From the NCBI RefSeq assembly GCF_014696875.1, contig NZ_JACJQV010000159.1, positions 1-45,887 of the forward strand: DNA of 45,887 bases, read 5' to 3'. Positions 18,032 to 25,441 of this stretch are shown here, piece after piece (the stretch's first letter is position 1; every line of letters begins with the position of its first letter). Below the pieces are notes generated by a model, which saw only the letters and a program-made list of their open reading frames with translations, was not told where the DNA came from and did not search any database. Both the position numbers and the translations under genes were made by a program. This stretch comes from Microcystis wesenbergii FACHB-1317 (lineage in GTDB: Bacteria > Cyanobacteriota > Cyanobacteriia > Cyanobacteriales > Microcystaceae).

Positions 18032-18237
18032 TCAGCTTCTCCATTGAGAATAGCAAAAACTTCTTCTTCTGGAACAAATTCACCATTTAATCCTTCCGTA
18101 ATAGCATTAGCTAAACCAATATCTTCTAAGGCTTCGATAACAATTTCATAAAATAGTTCCCGTTTGTTTTGCATCATTTCAATGAGGATTTCGGTTAGGA
18201 TTTCTTTGGTTTTTTCTTCGGTAATGATCGATGACAT
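18028..18237 (-). CDS. Antitoxin of RelE/ParE-type pair
   Basis: 69 aa, acidic, helical: TEEKTKEILTEILIEMMQNKRELFYEIV, then ALEDIGLANAITEGLNGEFVPEEEVFAIL. The C-terminal segment resembles antitoxins paired with RelE in cyanobacteria. A four-base ATGA overlap with the toxin supports the pairing. A run of GAATTAT heptamers ends 15 bp upstream of its ATG. Confidence 0.78.
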   Translation of the reverse strand: MSSIITEEKTKEILTEILIEMMQNKRELFYEIVIEALEDIGLANAITEGLNGEFVPEEEVFAILNGEAE

Positions 18238-18607
18238 TGCGGTTAGTCCTTTGAATTATGAATTATGAATTATGAATTATGAATTATGAATGGGGAGCGA
18301 GGTAACAGGTAACAAGCCAGAAAATCGGCGTACTTCATGACTTTGAATACCGCTATATATATTACAGGTTACAGTAACCCACCATGTCAAGTTGGCTGGT
18401 GCGTTACATTAATATTAACGCACCTTACGAGATCGGTGATCGCTGCTTGTTTGAGTTGATCGATGAGAGCATTATCATTCACAGATTCACTATGTAATAA
18501 AACTAGGTTCGTTGTCGAGGCTCTAGCCCGATTTTCCCCAGAAGTTGGCGAATTCAGCGCAACTACGAACCTTAACTTAACCTACAGATTACTACCTCAA
18601 TTTTTTC
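18238..18607. other. Intergenic region with heptamers and a GTGCGTTA hairpin
   Basis: A (GAATTAT)n run lies at 18253-18291. A hairpin GGTGCGTTA/TAACGCACC lies at ~18399-18425. The remainder shows no gene on either strand. Confidence 0.6.
18253..18291. repeat. Heptamer tandem repeat (GAATTAT)n
   Basis: About 5.5 copies, ending 15 bp before the RelE-type antitoxin start codon. Confidence 0.95.
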
Positions 18608-18635
18608 AAAAAAAATCGACCCGCCGCTAGGCGGG
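18608..18635 (-). terminator. Rho-independent-type terminator after FGE-like gene
   Basis: On the minus strand a CCCGCC-TAGC-GGCGGG hairpin is followed shortly by a run of eight T (18608-18615). It lies ~60 bp downstream of the FGE-like stop codon. Confidence 0.65.
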
Positions 18636-18694
18636 AAAAAGAGAAAAATTGAAAAAAGTAAAAAAGGGTAAAAAGGGTAAAAAGAAAATAAGGG

Positions 18695-19546
18695 TTACAG
18701 AGTCCTCCCAGCACTGCACACCACCCGAAAACCGTTGTTGACGGTGTCGTCGCTGTTGCGGCGGTAGTGGGGGTTGCGGTAAGCGGAACGGCAGTCAGAA
18801 GGAAAGTTGAACCAAGAACCGCCCCGCAGTATTCGATCATCATTATCATTTGTCAGCCAAGCACTGCCATCCCTTGGTGCATTCTCATAGTTATAGTGCC
18901 AATTGTCTTCGCACCACTCCCAAACATTGCCACTCATGTCATAAAGCCCCCAAGCATTTGGCTTTTTCTGACCAACAGGATGAGTTGTATACTGAGAATT
19001 TCCGTCATACCAAGCATAATCTCCTAACTGATTGGCATGATCACCAAAATAAAAGCGAGTGGTTGTCCCTGCACGACAGGCATATTCCCATTCCGCTTCT
19101 GTGGGGAGGCGATAGGTTTTCCCGGTTATTTGACTCAATTTTTTACAAAAGGCTTGAGCATCGTTCCAATAAACCCATTCTACCGGATTTTGGGGATTGT
19201 TTTTAAAATTAGAGGGATTTTTTCCCATTACTGCTTCATATTGTGCCTGAGTCACCGGATATTTGCCAATCGCAAAACTGTTTACTTTAACTAGATGTTG
19301 AGGCTTTTCAGACTTGTCAGCATCGGGATCACTGTCAGGAGATCCCATGAGAAATTGACCTGCTGGTAAGCCTACCATCTCCAGTGTTACTCCCTTGGGT
19401 AGTTTCTCTGTAAATGGAGTTAGATTTATCGGTTGAGGACGAAATTGAGTAATAGACTGACATGAAGAAACAACACTAGCGACACTCCCGGCTGTAACTA
19501 ACCCCAACTGTTTTAAAACTTTACGGCGCGACCATCTTTTTGACAT
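18695..19546 (-). CDS. FGE/SUMF1-family secreted protein
   Basis: 283 aa. The N-terminus has a twin-arginine-like signal (RRKVLKQLGLVTAG) with VSSC at 26-29, so it may be a Tat-exported lipoprotein. The FGE-sulfatase domain spans ~55-278: MVGLPAGQFLMGSPDSD, YPVTQAQYEAVMG, YRLPTEAEWEYACRAGT, LYDMSGNVWEWCEDNW, RGGSWFNFPSDCRSAYRN and NNGFRVV. True formylglycine-generating enzymes use two Cys in the region after GGS; here only Cys252 is present. It is therefore more likely a non-sulfatase family member of unknown function. No sulfatase gene is nearby. ATG start; the domain is full length. Confidence 0.87.
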   Translation of the reverse strand: MSKRWSRRKVLKQLGLVTAGSVASVVSSCQSITQFRPQPINLTPFTEKLPKGVTLEMVGLPAGQFLMGSPDSDPDADKSEKPQHLVKVNSFAIGKYPVTQAQYEAVMGKNPSNFKNNPQNPVEWVYWNDAQAFCKKLSQITGKTYRLPTEAEWEYACRAGTTTRFYFGDHANQLGDYAWYDGNSQYTTHPVGQKKPNAWGLYDMSGNVWEWCEDNWHYNYENAPRDGSAWLTNDNDDRILRGGSWFNFPSDCRSAYRNPHYRRNSDDTVNNGFRVVCSAGRTL

Positions 19547-19612
19547 TTTTTCAAGCCTCCCAAATTTTTGAAGTGGGTGAACTATGGGAATCTTAAGAAT
19601 TAGTAAAGTGTA

Positions 19613-19733
19613 GGGTGGATTAGGCGGTTACAAATCCGGTCAAAAAACCAAAATTAACAATCCGCCGTAACGCACCAATTCTATCATTAATTCTACCTGA
19701 ATATCAAACAGGAACTAGAAGCCTGTTCCCCAG
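19613..19733 (+). repeat. Direct repeat flanking coiled-coil/TM gene, left copy
   Basis: Related to 20107-20233 in the same orientation: GTAGGGTG start, CGGTCAAAAAA, AAATTAACAATCC and the AGGAACTAGAAGCCT palindrome near the end. A third partial copy lies at 17463-17520. Confidence 0.7.
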
Positions 19734-19742
19734 CAGTGGGAG

Positions 19743-20063
19743 TTAGGGGTTGCTAACAGGGGGAACAGTGATGACAAAGCGGATAACAGTTCCGATAACT
19801 GCTGTTGCCAAGATGGTGATTAATGCCCAAATTTGGGCTTTCTGGGAGCCTTTAATCTCTTTTAAATCACCTTGTAAGGTGTTGAATTCTCCCTGTAATG
19901 CCTTGAGATCTCCCTTGACTTCGGCCTCGAATCTGACTTGAACAATCCTGATCTCTGTGACATCTTTCTGGAGCGCGTCTAGCTTCTGACTGGTCTCTTT
20001 AAGATTCTGATTAATCTGGTCTAGGATTTTTCCTAAATCGGTTTCGATGGTGGGGCCGCTCAT
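19743..20063 (-). CDS. Coiled-coil protein with C-terminal membrane anchor, function unknown
   Basis: 106 aa. Residues ~5-75 are a heptad-patterned coiled coil (ILDQINQNLKETSQKLDALQ, LQGEFNTLQGDLKEIKG). A hydrophobic segment (IWALITILATAVIGTVIRFVI, ~80-100) could be a tail anchor, with PPVSNP at the end. No enzymatic motif. The layout resembles small phage haemolysin XhlA-like proteins, but similarity is too weak to assign. The gene is enclosed by direct repeats. ATG start. Confidence 0.68.
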   Translation of the reverse strand: MSGPTIETDLGKILDQINQNLKETSQKLDALQKDVTEIRIVQVRFEAEVKGDLKALQGEFNTLQGDLKEIKGSQKAQIWALITILATAVIGTVIRFVITVPPVSNP

Positions 20064-20106
20064 GGATTAGACTCCTAATTAATTGGTGCGCTCACCAATG
20101 ATTGTA

Positions 20107-20233
20107 GATTGTAGAGTGCGTGTTTGCGGTTAGTAATTCGGTCAAAAAAATAAAATTAACAATCCACGCACTAGGTACTAATTATATCACTAATTGTCCC
20201 TGAATATCAAACACAGGAACTACAAGCCTATTC
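20107..20233 (+). repeat. Direct repeat flanking coiled-coil/TM gene, right copy
   Basis: Same orientation and block order as 19613-19733, diverged. It abuts the right arm of the 20-bp inverted repeat. Confidence 0.65.
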
Positions 20234-20237
20234 CACT

Positions 20238-20257
20238 CGAACTTTAAAAACCCACTT
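20238..20257 (-). repeat. Right inverted repeat bracketing accessory segment
   Basis: CGAACTTTAAAAACCCACTT, exact reverse complement of 15256-15275. Confidence 0.85.
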
Positions 20258-20320
20258 GCCACTCTCCTATACTTTTTAAACAGTATTTAGCATCACTCCC
20301 TCATAATGACATTCAATAAA

Positions 20321-21745
20321 CTAGATAGCATAGCGACTTTTTCTGGAATTATCAAAGTGAGCAAGCGTAATTTTTTTGGCGAAGATAGAAGTTTTTCGAG
20401 GCAAAAAAACATAACGTTGCCGGAAATATTCGCCAAAATATTGACGGTAGAGAGGACAACTGACTCGGCAAAACTTACCTTGTCGGTGAATTAGTCCGAG
20501 ACTTTCTAGGTGAAAAGCTGCCATTAAATCAATTTCTATGTCTTTTTCTGCCATCACCACCTTAGCAAAGATAGCCGCTAAATTGCCCTTTAAGTATTGC
20601 AGATGCCAAAGTAAACGTTTAAGATGCCCTGCAAAAATATTACTTTCCTCGTCGATAGAAGTAGCCAAAATGCTTTCTAGGGTACAATTGCCTCGATCAA
20701 TATGATAGCAAGCAAGACGAATTAAATAGGGATTACCCCCTAGAAATATCCGTAATTTTTCGCAGTCAAAATTCTGATCTAATCCCTGTCTTTGACTTAA
20801 TTCTCGTACTTGTGCGCTGGTAAAATTAGGCAATTCGATCGGTAAACCAAGACTAAAAGGAGATTGATAGATATCTGAGGTTTTATCAAGCTCCTGTGCA
20901 GGGGAATAGGCAACAATTAAACGTAATTTTTGCCAGAGGGGTTTGTTTTTGCCTTCCTCGTGCCAGAGGTGCAGAATACTGAAAAATTCTTCCCTTAGCT
21001 GTGGATAAGGGAAAAGATATTCAAGATCATCAAAGGCAATCACTAAAGGTCGATCGAGATGGGAGAGAATATGCTTTTCTAGATAGATTTTACAGTTAAT
21101 TTTACCCCCTAAGAATTCATCCCAATCCTGTGGGAGATGATTATCTAAATCTAACTGGCGACTAATACTAACACAAAGCCAACGCAGCCAGTGATTTAAG
21201 TCTTGAAAAATTGATCTTTCTGCTAACCGAAAACTGAAATAAAGTGTATGATATTGCTGTTGTTGTGCATGATTAATAATTCTGGTTATCAGGGAAGTTT
21301 TTCCCATTTTTCTGGCCGCATTAATCCGGATCAGACTGCCCCCGCGCAAAATCTCTTGATAACAAGTCTGTTCCAGATTATTTCTGTTGATATAAAAGGG
21401 GGAATCGAGAGGGACTTGTCCCTCTGGTAACTCAGGCAATAGTTGAGGATTAATAGTATCAGTTTCTGGTAAGTTAGGACGATAATAATCGCTATTTTCT
21501 AAAGTTAAATTAAAAGCTTGAAAACAATGTTTTAGGGTTTGTTTATCCACTCCCGATTCACAAGCAAATACCTTCATCAGAGTATCTACCCCTAAAAGAG
21601 TTTTCTCGCTGAGGACTTCTAGGGTGAAACGATAACCACGATTATCCCGATATTCCGCTTCTTGTTTAGCAGTAAGTAATTTTTCTAGTCCCGTGGGGGT
21701 GAGGATAATCCCGCGTCTGCGGCGCTGTTTTTCTGGTTTTTTCAT
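20321..21745 (-). CDS. AAA-like ATPase with N-terminal helical domain (vMAP-like)
   Basis: 474 aa from the ATG at 21745. A TTG at 21772 is in frame, but the ATG is preceded by CAGGGAA at a plausible ribosome-binding distance. Residues ~5-85 (GIILTPTGLEKLLTAKQEAE, YRFTLEVLSEKTLLGVDTLM) resemble the helical N-terminal module of vWA-MoxR-associated (vMAP) proteins. The AAA-like NTPase follows, with P-loop AARKMGKTS (~143-151) and Walker B-like LVIAFDDLEYLF (~234-245). GGNPYLIRLACYHI and a winged-helix-like C-terminus complete it. Such STAND-like proteins are common in cyanobacteria and are suspected in signalling or conflict systems. No partner effector lies beside it. Confidence 0.8.
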   Translation of the reverse strand: MKKPEKQRRRRGIILTPTGLEKLLTAKQEAEYRDNRGYRFTLEVLSEKTLLGVDTLMKVFACESGVDKQTLKHCFQAFNLTLENSDYYRPNLPETDTINPQLLPELPEGQVPLDSPFYINRNNLEQTCYQEILRGGSLIRINAARKMGKTSLITRIINHAQQQQYHTLYFSFRLAERSIFQDLNHWLRWLCVSISRQLDLDNHLPQDWDEFLGGKINCKIYLEKHILSHLDRPLVIAFDDLEYLFPYPQLREEFFSILHLWHEEGKNKPLWQKLRLIVAYSPAQELDKTSDIYQSPFSLGLPIELPNFTSAQVRELSQRQGLDQNFDCEKLRIFLGGNPYLIRLACYHIDRGNCTLESILATSIDEESNIFAGHLKRLLWHLQYLKGNLAAIFAKVVMAEKDIEIDLMAAFHLESLGLIHRQGKFCRVSCPLYRQYFGEYFRQRYVFLPRKTSIFAKKITLAHFDNSRKSRYAI

Positions 21746-21994
21746 GATAGTTTTTCCCTGTCCTGAACTCAAACTCTACACCCCTAGAGGTTTTGAGTTT
21801 CCTATAGACTTCTCCTCAACAGGGAAACAATCGATTCCGTAATTTTTGCCGACATTCCGCACATCTTCATATACTTGTATATATTTTTACATTCCCCAAG
21901 ATGTTTTAACGAAAAACCTTCATTGTAGAAACTACTATTGAGAACATTTTCAATAATTGATTTTTTCTGATAAAAAAGTTTACAATCCTTTACA

Positions 21995-22024
21995 TTGACA
22001 GAAATCGATGATTGTAGCTATAAT
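21995..22024 (+). promoter_or_regulatory. Near-consensus sigma-70 promoter with no downstream plus-strand gene
   Basis: TTGACA at 21995-22000 and TATAAT at 22019-22024 with an 18-bp spacer. Predicted transcription start is near 22031. The next genes in this direction are on the minus strand. Confidence 0.6.
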
Positions 22025-22030
22025 CCTTAC

Positions 22031-22154
22031 TGGCAAAGGGTTGTAAGCAATATTTGAGTAAAATCATTAATTGAATGTTAAGAAGTGCGGAAAGTGGGTC
22101 ACTGGTTTAGCGATGGAGAGGATCGGGACAATAACCAGACCACTTATTTTCTTC
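22031..22154 (+). ncRNA. Candidate small RNA
   Basis: Starts at the predicted start site of the 21995-22024 promoter. A two-part hairpin at 22093-22146 ends it: AAGTGG/CCACTT outer stem, CTGGTT/AACCAG inner stem, ~25-nt loop, then ATTTTCTT. No ORF of note. I do not recognise it as Yfr1, 6S or tmRNA. Inference from sequence only. Confidence 0.4.
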
Positions 22155-22188
22155 CCCGTCTAAGTTATTTCTGGGATAGGGGTAAATC

Positions 22189-22536
22189 TTAGCCTACTTG
22201 CTGACGATAGCTATTCATTTCTAGGCTATCTTCCCCATAAAGATCCTCAATGTGTTCATGACAACAATCGATCGCAAATTGCTCAAATTCTCCCGGTTCA
22301 ATTTGATACATTTTGGCAAAAATATCGGGTTGAACACGACAAAATTCTGGTCTCTGGTCATAAATGGTACAGAGACGGGTTTGGCGATCAAAGTTTATAC
22401 ACCAACCTTCTTCCCCCACCATGCTGAGATATTGACTTAATTGTGCGGGAGTCAGATATTCTTCTAAGTCAGGACGCTCATCGGGATTTAGTTGACAACA
22501 AGCTCCACAATTTTTAATACATTTCCAATTGGCCAT
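22189..22536 (-). CDS. YkgJ-family cysteine cluster protein
   Basis: 115 aa. The Cys pattern of the YkgJ family (zinc/iron-chelating) is clear: WKCIKNCGACCQL at the N-terminus, then EEGWCINFDRQTRLCTIYDQRPEFCRVQPD in the middle, and a C-terminal CCHEH. The family binds metal, perhaps an iron-sulfur cluster; its physiological role is not established. The ATG is two bases from a 117-bp MITE-like element, so its promoter must lie in or beyond that repeat. Confidence 0.85.
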   Translation of the reverse strand: MANWKCIKNCGACCQLNPDERPDLEEYLTPAQLSQYLSMVGEEGWCINFDRQTRLCTIYDQRPEFCRVQPDIFAKMYQIEPGEFEQFAIDCCHEHIEDLYGEDSLEMNSYRQQVG

Positions 22537-22537
22537 A

Positions 22538-22654
22538 TATAGCGTTTTTCAGTCTGCTGAGGTACAAAAGTTATGGGTTTTAGGCAAAAGGCCAGAGGCA
22601 AAAGGCAAAGGGGAAGAAAAACAGGTGTACCTCACTAGCTTAGGAAACGCTATA
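22538..22654. repeat. 117-bp MITE-like element with ~29-bp terminal inverted repeats
   Basis: Both ends read TATAGCGTTT...AGGTACA toward the centre, with 10- and 7-base matching blocks separated by 12 diverged bases. The centre is AG-rich (GGCAAAAGGC repeats). It sits immediately 5' of the YkgJ gene, with TA at the borders. Confidence 0.65.
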
Positions 22655-22808
22655 ACTGGTGTGCCACGATGAATTAATCCTAGTACCTACTGACTAGCTT
22701 ACTAGCAAATAGTCGCAATTTTGCCTTCCAGCAGCAATTACCCTCAATAGTTTTAATCTAAACCGGCGATCGGGAGTGAGAGCTTGACTAGGCAAGGATC
22801 GAATAAAA

Positions 22809-22880
22809 TGGGCGTTGTAAGGGTCGAACTTACGGCATCCTGCTTGTAAGGCAGGCGCTCTACCACTGAGCTAAACGCCC
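22809..22880 (-). tRNA. tRNA-Val(UAC)
   Basis: 72 nt on the minus strand. The acceptor stem GGGCGTT/AACGCCC has A as discriminator base. D-arm GCTCAGTGGTAGAGC; anticodon arm CCTGC-CTTACAA-GCAGG gives anticodon TAC (reads GUA); T-arm has GTTCGACCC. No CCA is encoded, as usual in cyanobacteria. Confidence 0.95.
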
Positions 22881-22961
22881 GAATCAATTTCGTACTTTCT
22901 CAGTATAACATATATTTTCAAAAAAGTATATTATTTTTTTGAGCGAGTTAATTTTTTTCCG

Positions 22962-23498
22962 ATGCCCTCTGGTCGAACTCACGATCGCATTACCCTAATT
23001 CTGCTGCCACCGATTGCGGGGGCGAGTTTTTTGGTCAGTGGCAGTGGGAAATTAACCCTGTTACTGTTGGCCAGTTATTTGTTTAGCGGATTTCTGTTTG
23101 GACCGGATCTTGACATCCACTCGGTACAATACAAACGTTGGGGTTATCTGCGCTGGTTGTGGCTACCCTACCGTTCCATGATCCGTCATCGCGGTTGGTT
23201 ATCCCACGGTTTATTGATCGGCACAATTTTTCGGTTATTTTACTTCGGTAGTTTTCTTTTACTAGCGGCGATCGTCATCATTCCGATCCTGCAAAGTTTC
23301 TGGGGTATAGACTGGGATTGGCGACTGTGGCCGCAGCAAGCGATCGCATTATGGCAACAGTATCCCCGGGTAGCGATCGCTATTTTCCTAGGTTTAGAAT
23401 TAGGGGCGATGAGTCATAGTTGTAGTGATTGGATCGGATCGGCCTACAAACGTTCTCGAAAAGTGGCTCAAAAACCGGTAAAAAAGAAAAAACGTTAA
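22962..23498 (+). CDS. DUF2227 family membrane protein, putative metal-binding
   Basis: 178 aa. The N-terminus PSGRTHDRITLILLPPIAG is the family hallmark (His near the start as putative metal ligand). FGPDLDIHSVQYKRWG and RHRGWLSHGLLIGTIFRLFY carry more His/Asp ligands shared with YfhP-like predicted metal-dependent membrane hydrolases. Three to four hydrophobic segments and a basic C-terminal tail (KPVKKKKR). Substrate unknown. Two HIP1 octamers lie inside the gene (23342 and 23374 areas), consistent with long residence in a cyanobacterial genome. ATG start. Confidence 0.83.
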   Translation: MPSGRTHDRITLILLPPIAGASFLVSGSGKLTLLLLASYLFSGFLFGPDLDIHSVQYKRWGYLRWLWLPYRSMIRHRGWLSHGLLIGTIFRLFYFGSFLLLAAIVIIPILQSFWGIDWDWRLWPQQAIALWQQYPRVAIAIFLGLELGAMSHSCSDWIGSAYKRSRKVAQKPVKKKKR

Positions 23499-23737
23499 TA
23501 GTCCCCGTCCACAATTTCTCATTAGGGTTTGCGGCAAAAAGTTGTTCGTGGGGGCAGGGTGTGGGGTGTGGGGTGTGGGGTGTAGGGTGTAGGGTTTTAG
23601 CGATTTTGAGGGGGTCAATTACCTAATTTTCAGGGAAAAAGTACCTGAAGCCGATCACTCCCAGATCTGGTACTTTTTGATTGACAAAAAGTCTAAAAGT
23701 CTTACCCAACAAGGTTTTTAGATTTATTCAGCAAGCC
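23499..23737. other. Intergenic region with G-rich low complexity
   Basis: GGGGTGT repeats at ~23553-23595 are the complement of the CACCCCAC runs at 9428-9465 and 35020-35057. No gene seen. Confidence 0.6.
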
Positions 23738-25258
23738 CTAATTAGCCTTACTTTTATATTCTTGCCAAGTTTTCGGACTGATAAAGAGAGTTCCTTTTTC
23801 TTGCTTGTCGGGAAACTGGATATAATTTTTCTCTAAATAATCCTTGAGTTTTGGTGATTGCAGAAATTCCTTTTCAAATCGATAGAGAAAAACCAAATCG
23901 GGCTGTCTTTTTTCGATGACTTCTAGGATAAAATCCCCATCAAGATTCTGATTGATAAATCTCTTTCTGGTGATGACAGCAGTTTCTGGGGGTGTTTTCA
24001 AGAAATATTTATATATGTAGTGAGGATTATCGGTTAACAGAAGTTTATCGGAGTTTTTAAATTTTTCAAACACAGCTTCTGCTAAAAGAGGTTTATACTT
24101 TTTATTATATTGAACGTAGGCATTAATTGCTGGATCACGATTGCTGATTATTCTCAAGGTATTAAAGAGAAATTGACCAGAAAGGGGGAGAAAAATCAGC
24201 ATTTTGAGAACTAATTCCTGGGTTATTTTTCGATTTTGCCTAAATTCCCCGAGACTATCACTAATTTTTAACTGTTCGACAAATAAGGCAATTATCCAAA
24301 CGGCAGGAATGATTAAATGGATATAATAATAGTGCCAAATTGGGGCGACCGTGGCGAATCTGAATAGATTAGAACCTAACCAGACCAAGGGCGGTAAAAG
24401 TGGTATTATATTGCGAGTAAAAACCATCGCTATAATAGCGATCGCTGTGAATATTATATAAATTGGTTCGTGCTTCAGTCCGATTTGTAAGAGATTCAAT
24501 AAGGTGAGATTTTCTTCAGCGAAACTAGCGGCAACACTGACATGAGATTTAATAATATTTGCGTAGGAAAAAGGAAAAATAGTCAGGGAACCCAAGACAA
24601 AGACTAAAACAACAGCGACTAACCAAATAACAATATCAATGATTCTTTTAATAAAATTATTCTGTTGATTGAGAAAAATAATTAAAGCTACAGTTGGGAT
24701 AATAGTAATGCCTGAAAGTTTAATTTGCAGGGAAAAAACAAAAGCAATGGCACTGAGTAAGTACAGTCCATACTTAAGCTTACCCGTGAATTGAACGGCT
24801 TTAAAGATGATAAAAATACTTAGGATTGTAAAAAAAAGTGCGGGTAACTCCCGCAACATTGTCGTTGACAGGGTAATATACACTAGACAGGTTGAGAGAA
24901 TAAATACCGATAAACAAGAAGCTAATATTCCGCAATTAACTCTCAGAATTAGATAAAAAATTCCTAACATAATTGTGGATAAAGAAAGCACCATAAGGCG
25001 CGCCGCATGGATGGTAAATCCTGTCACGCTTAACCAACCATTTAGTAAAAGAGATAAACCCGATAAATGATCGTGCCAAACTTGTTCGTAGAGACGATAA
25101 CCTTGTTTAGTGACGTAGGCAAGTACCAGGGCCACCGCTTCATCAAAATTAAGGATATAGGGATAATGAAGCGGGACTTTCCAGAAAACAATTCCTAGGA
25201 AAAAAACAGCAATGGCAATTAATGCCATTAAATCAAAACGATAAGATTTCTTATTCAT
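23738..25258 (-). CDS. GT39-like polytopic membrane glycosyltransferase
   Basis: 506 aa with roughly ten hydrophobic segments over residues ~10-390 and a soluble C-terminal part (~400-506). FDEAVALVLAYVTKQGYRLYEQVWHDHLSGL in the first extracytoplasmic loop carries the Asp-Glu expected of GT-C enzymes (GT39/ArnT/PMT-like), which use a polyprenyl-phosphate sugar donor. The acceptor could be lipid, polysaccharide or protein and cannot be told here. No co-directional neighbour within 180 bp. ATG start. Confidence 0.8.
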   Translation of the reverse strand: MNKKSYRFDLMALIAIAVFFLGIVFWKVPLHYPYILNFDEAVALVLAYVTKQGYRLYEQVWHDHLSGLSLLLNGWLSVTGFTIHAARLMVLSLSTIMLGIFYLILRVNCGILASCLSVFILSTCLVYITLSTTMLRELPALFFTILSIFIIFKAVQFTGKLKYGLYLLSAIAFVFSLQIKLSGITIIPTVALIIFLNQQNNFIKRIIDIVIWLVAVVLVFVLGSLTIFPFSYANIIKSHVSVAASFAEENLTLLNLLQIGLKHEPIYIIFTAIAIIAMVFTRNIIPLLPPLVWLGSNLFRFATVAPIWHYYYIHLIIPAVWIIALFVEQLKISDSLGEFRQNRKITQELVLKMLIFLPLSGQFLFNTLRIISNRDPAINAYVQYNKKYKPLLAEAVFEKFKNSDKLLLTDNPHYIYKYFLKTPPETAVITRKRFINQNLDGDFILEVIEKRQPDLVFLYRFEKEFLQSPKLKDYLEKNYIQFPDKQEKGTLFISPKTWQEYKSKAN

Positions 25259-25441
25259 AACTTTTTCTGGACAAGAATTGCTGCGTATCTTATCACAGAT
25301 TGAGACACCAGTTAAGTAGATGGTTATAATTAAATTAAAAATGGATTTTAGGTTCGATCCCCCCTTAGTCCCCCCTTGATAAGGGGGGTGTCTGATAATT
25401 TTTAACGCCTACCTAATTATGGGTTAAAAAAGATACAAAAA
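25259..25441. other. Intergenic region downstream of proC
   Basis: A C/G-rich inverted pair (CCCCCCTTAGTCCCCCCTTG / AAGGGGGG near 25360-25388) could form a hairpin between the GT39-like gene promoter region and the proC stop. Low-confidence terminator candidate for proC (minus strand). Confidence 0.4.

Larger units (their letters stand above)
21746..22188. other. Intergenic region containing an orphan transcription unit
   Basis: AT-rich and without a coding frame. It contains a consensus-like plus-strand promoter (21995-22024) and a structured segment (22093-22146), described separately. Confidence 0.6.

Noticed and set aside
18592-18849. 85-codon minus-strand frame overlapping the FGE-like gene
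   Set aside because: Thr/Ala/Phe-rich shadow of the FGE-like coding region and its terminator.
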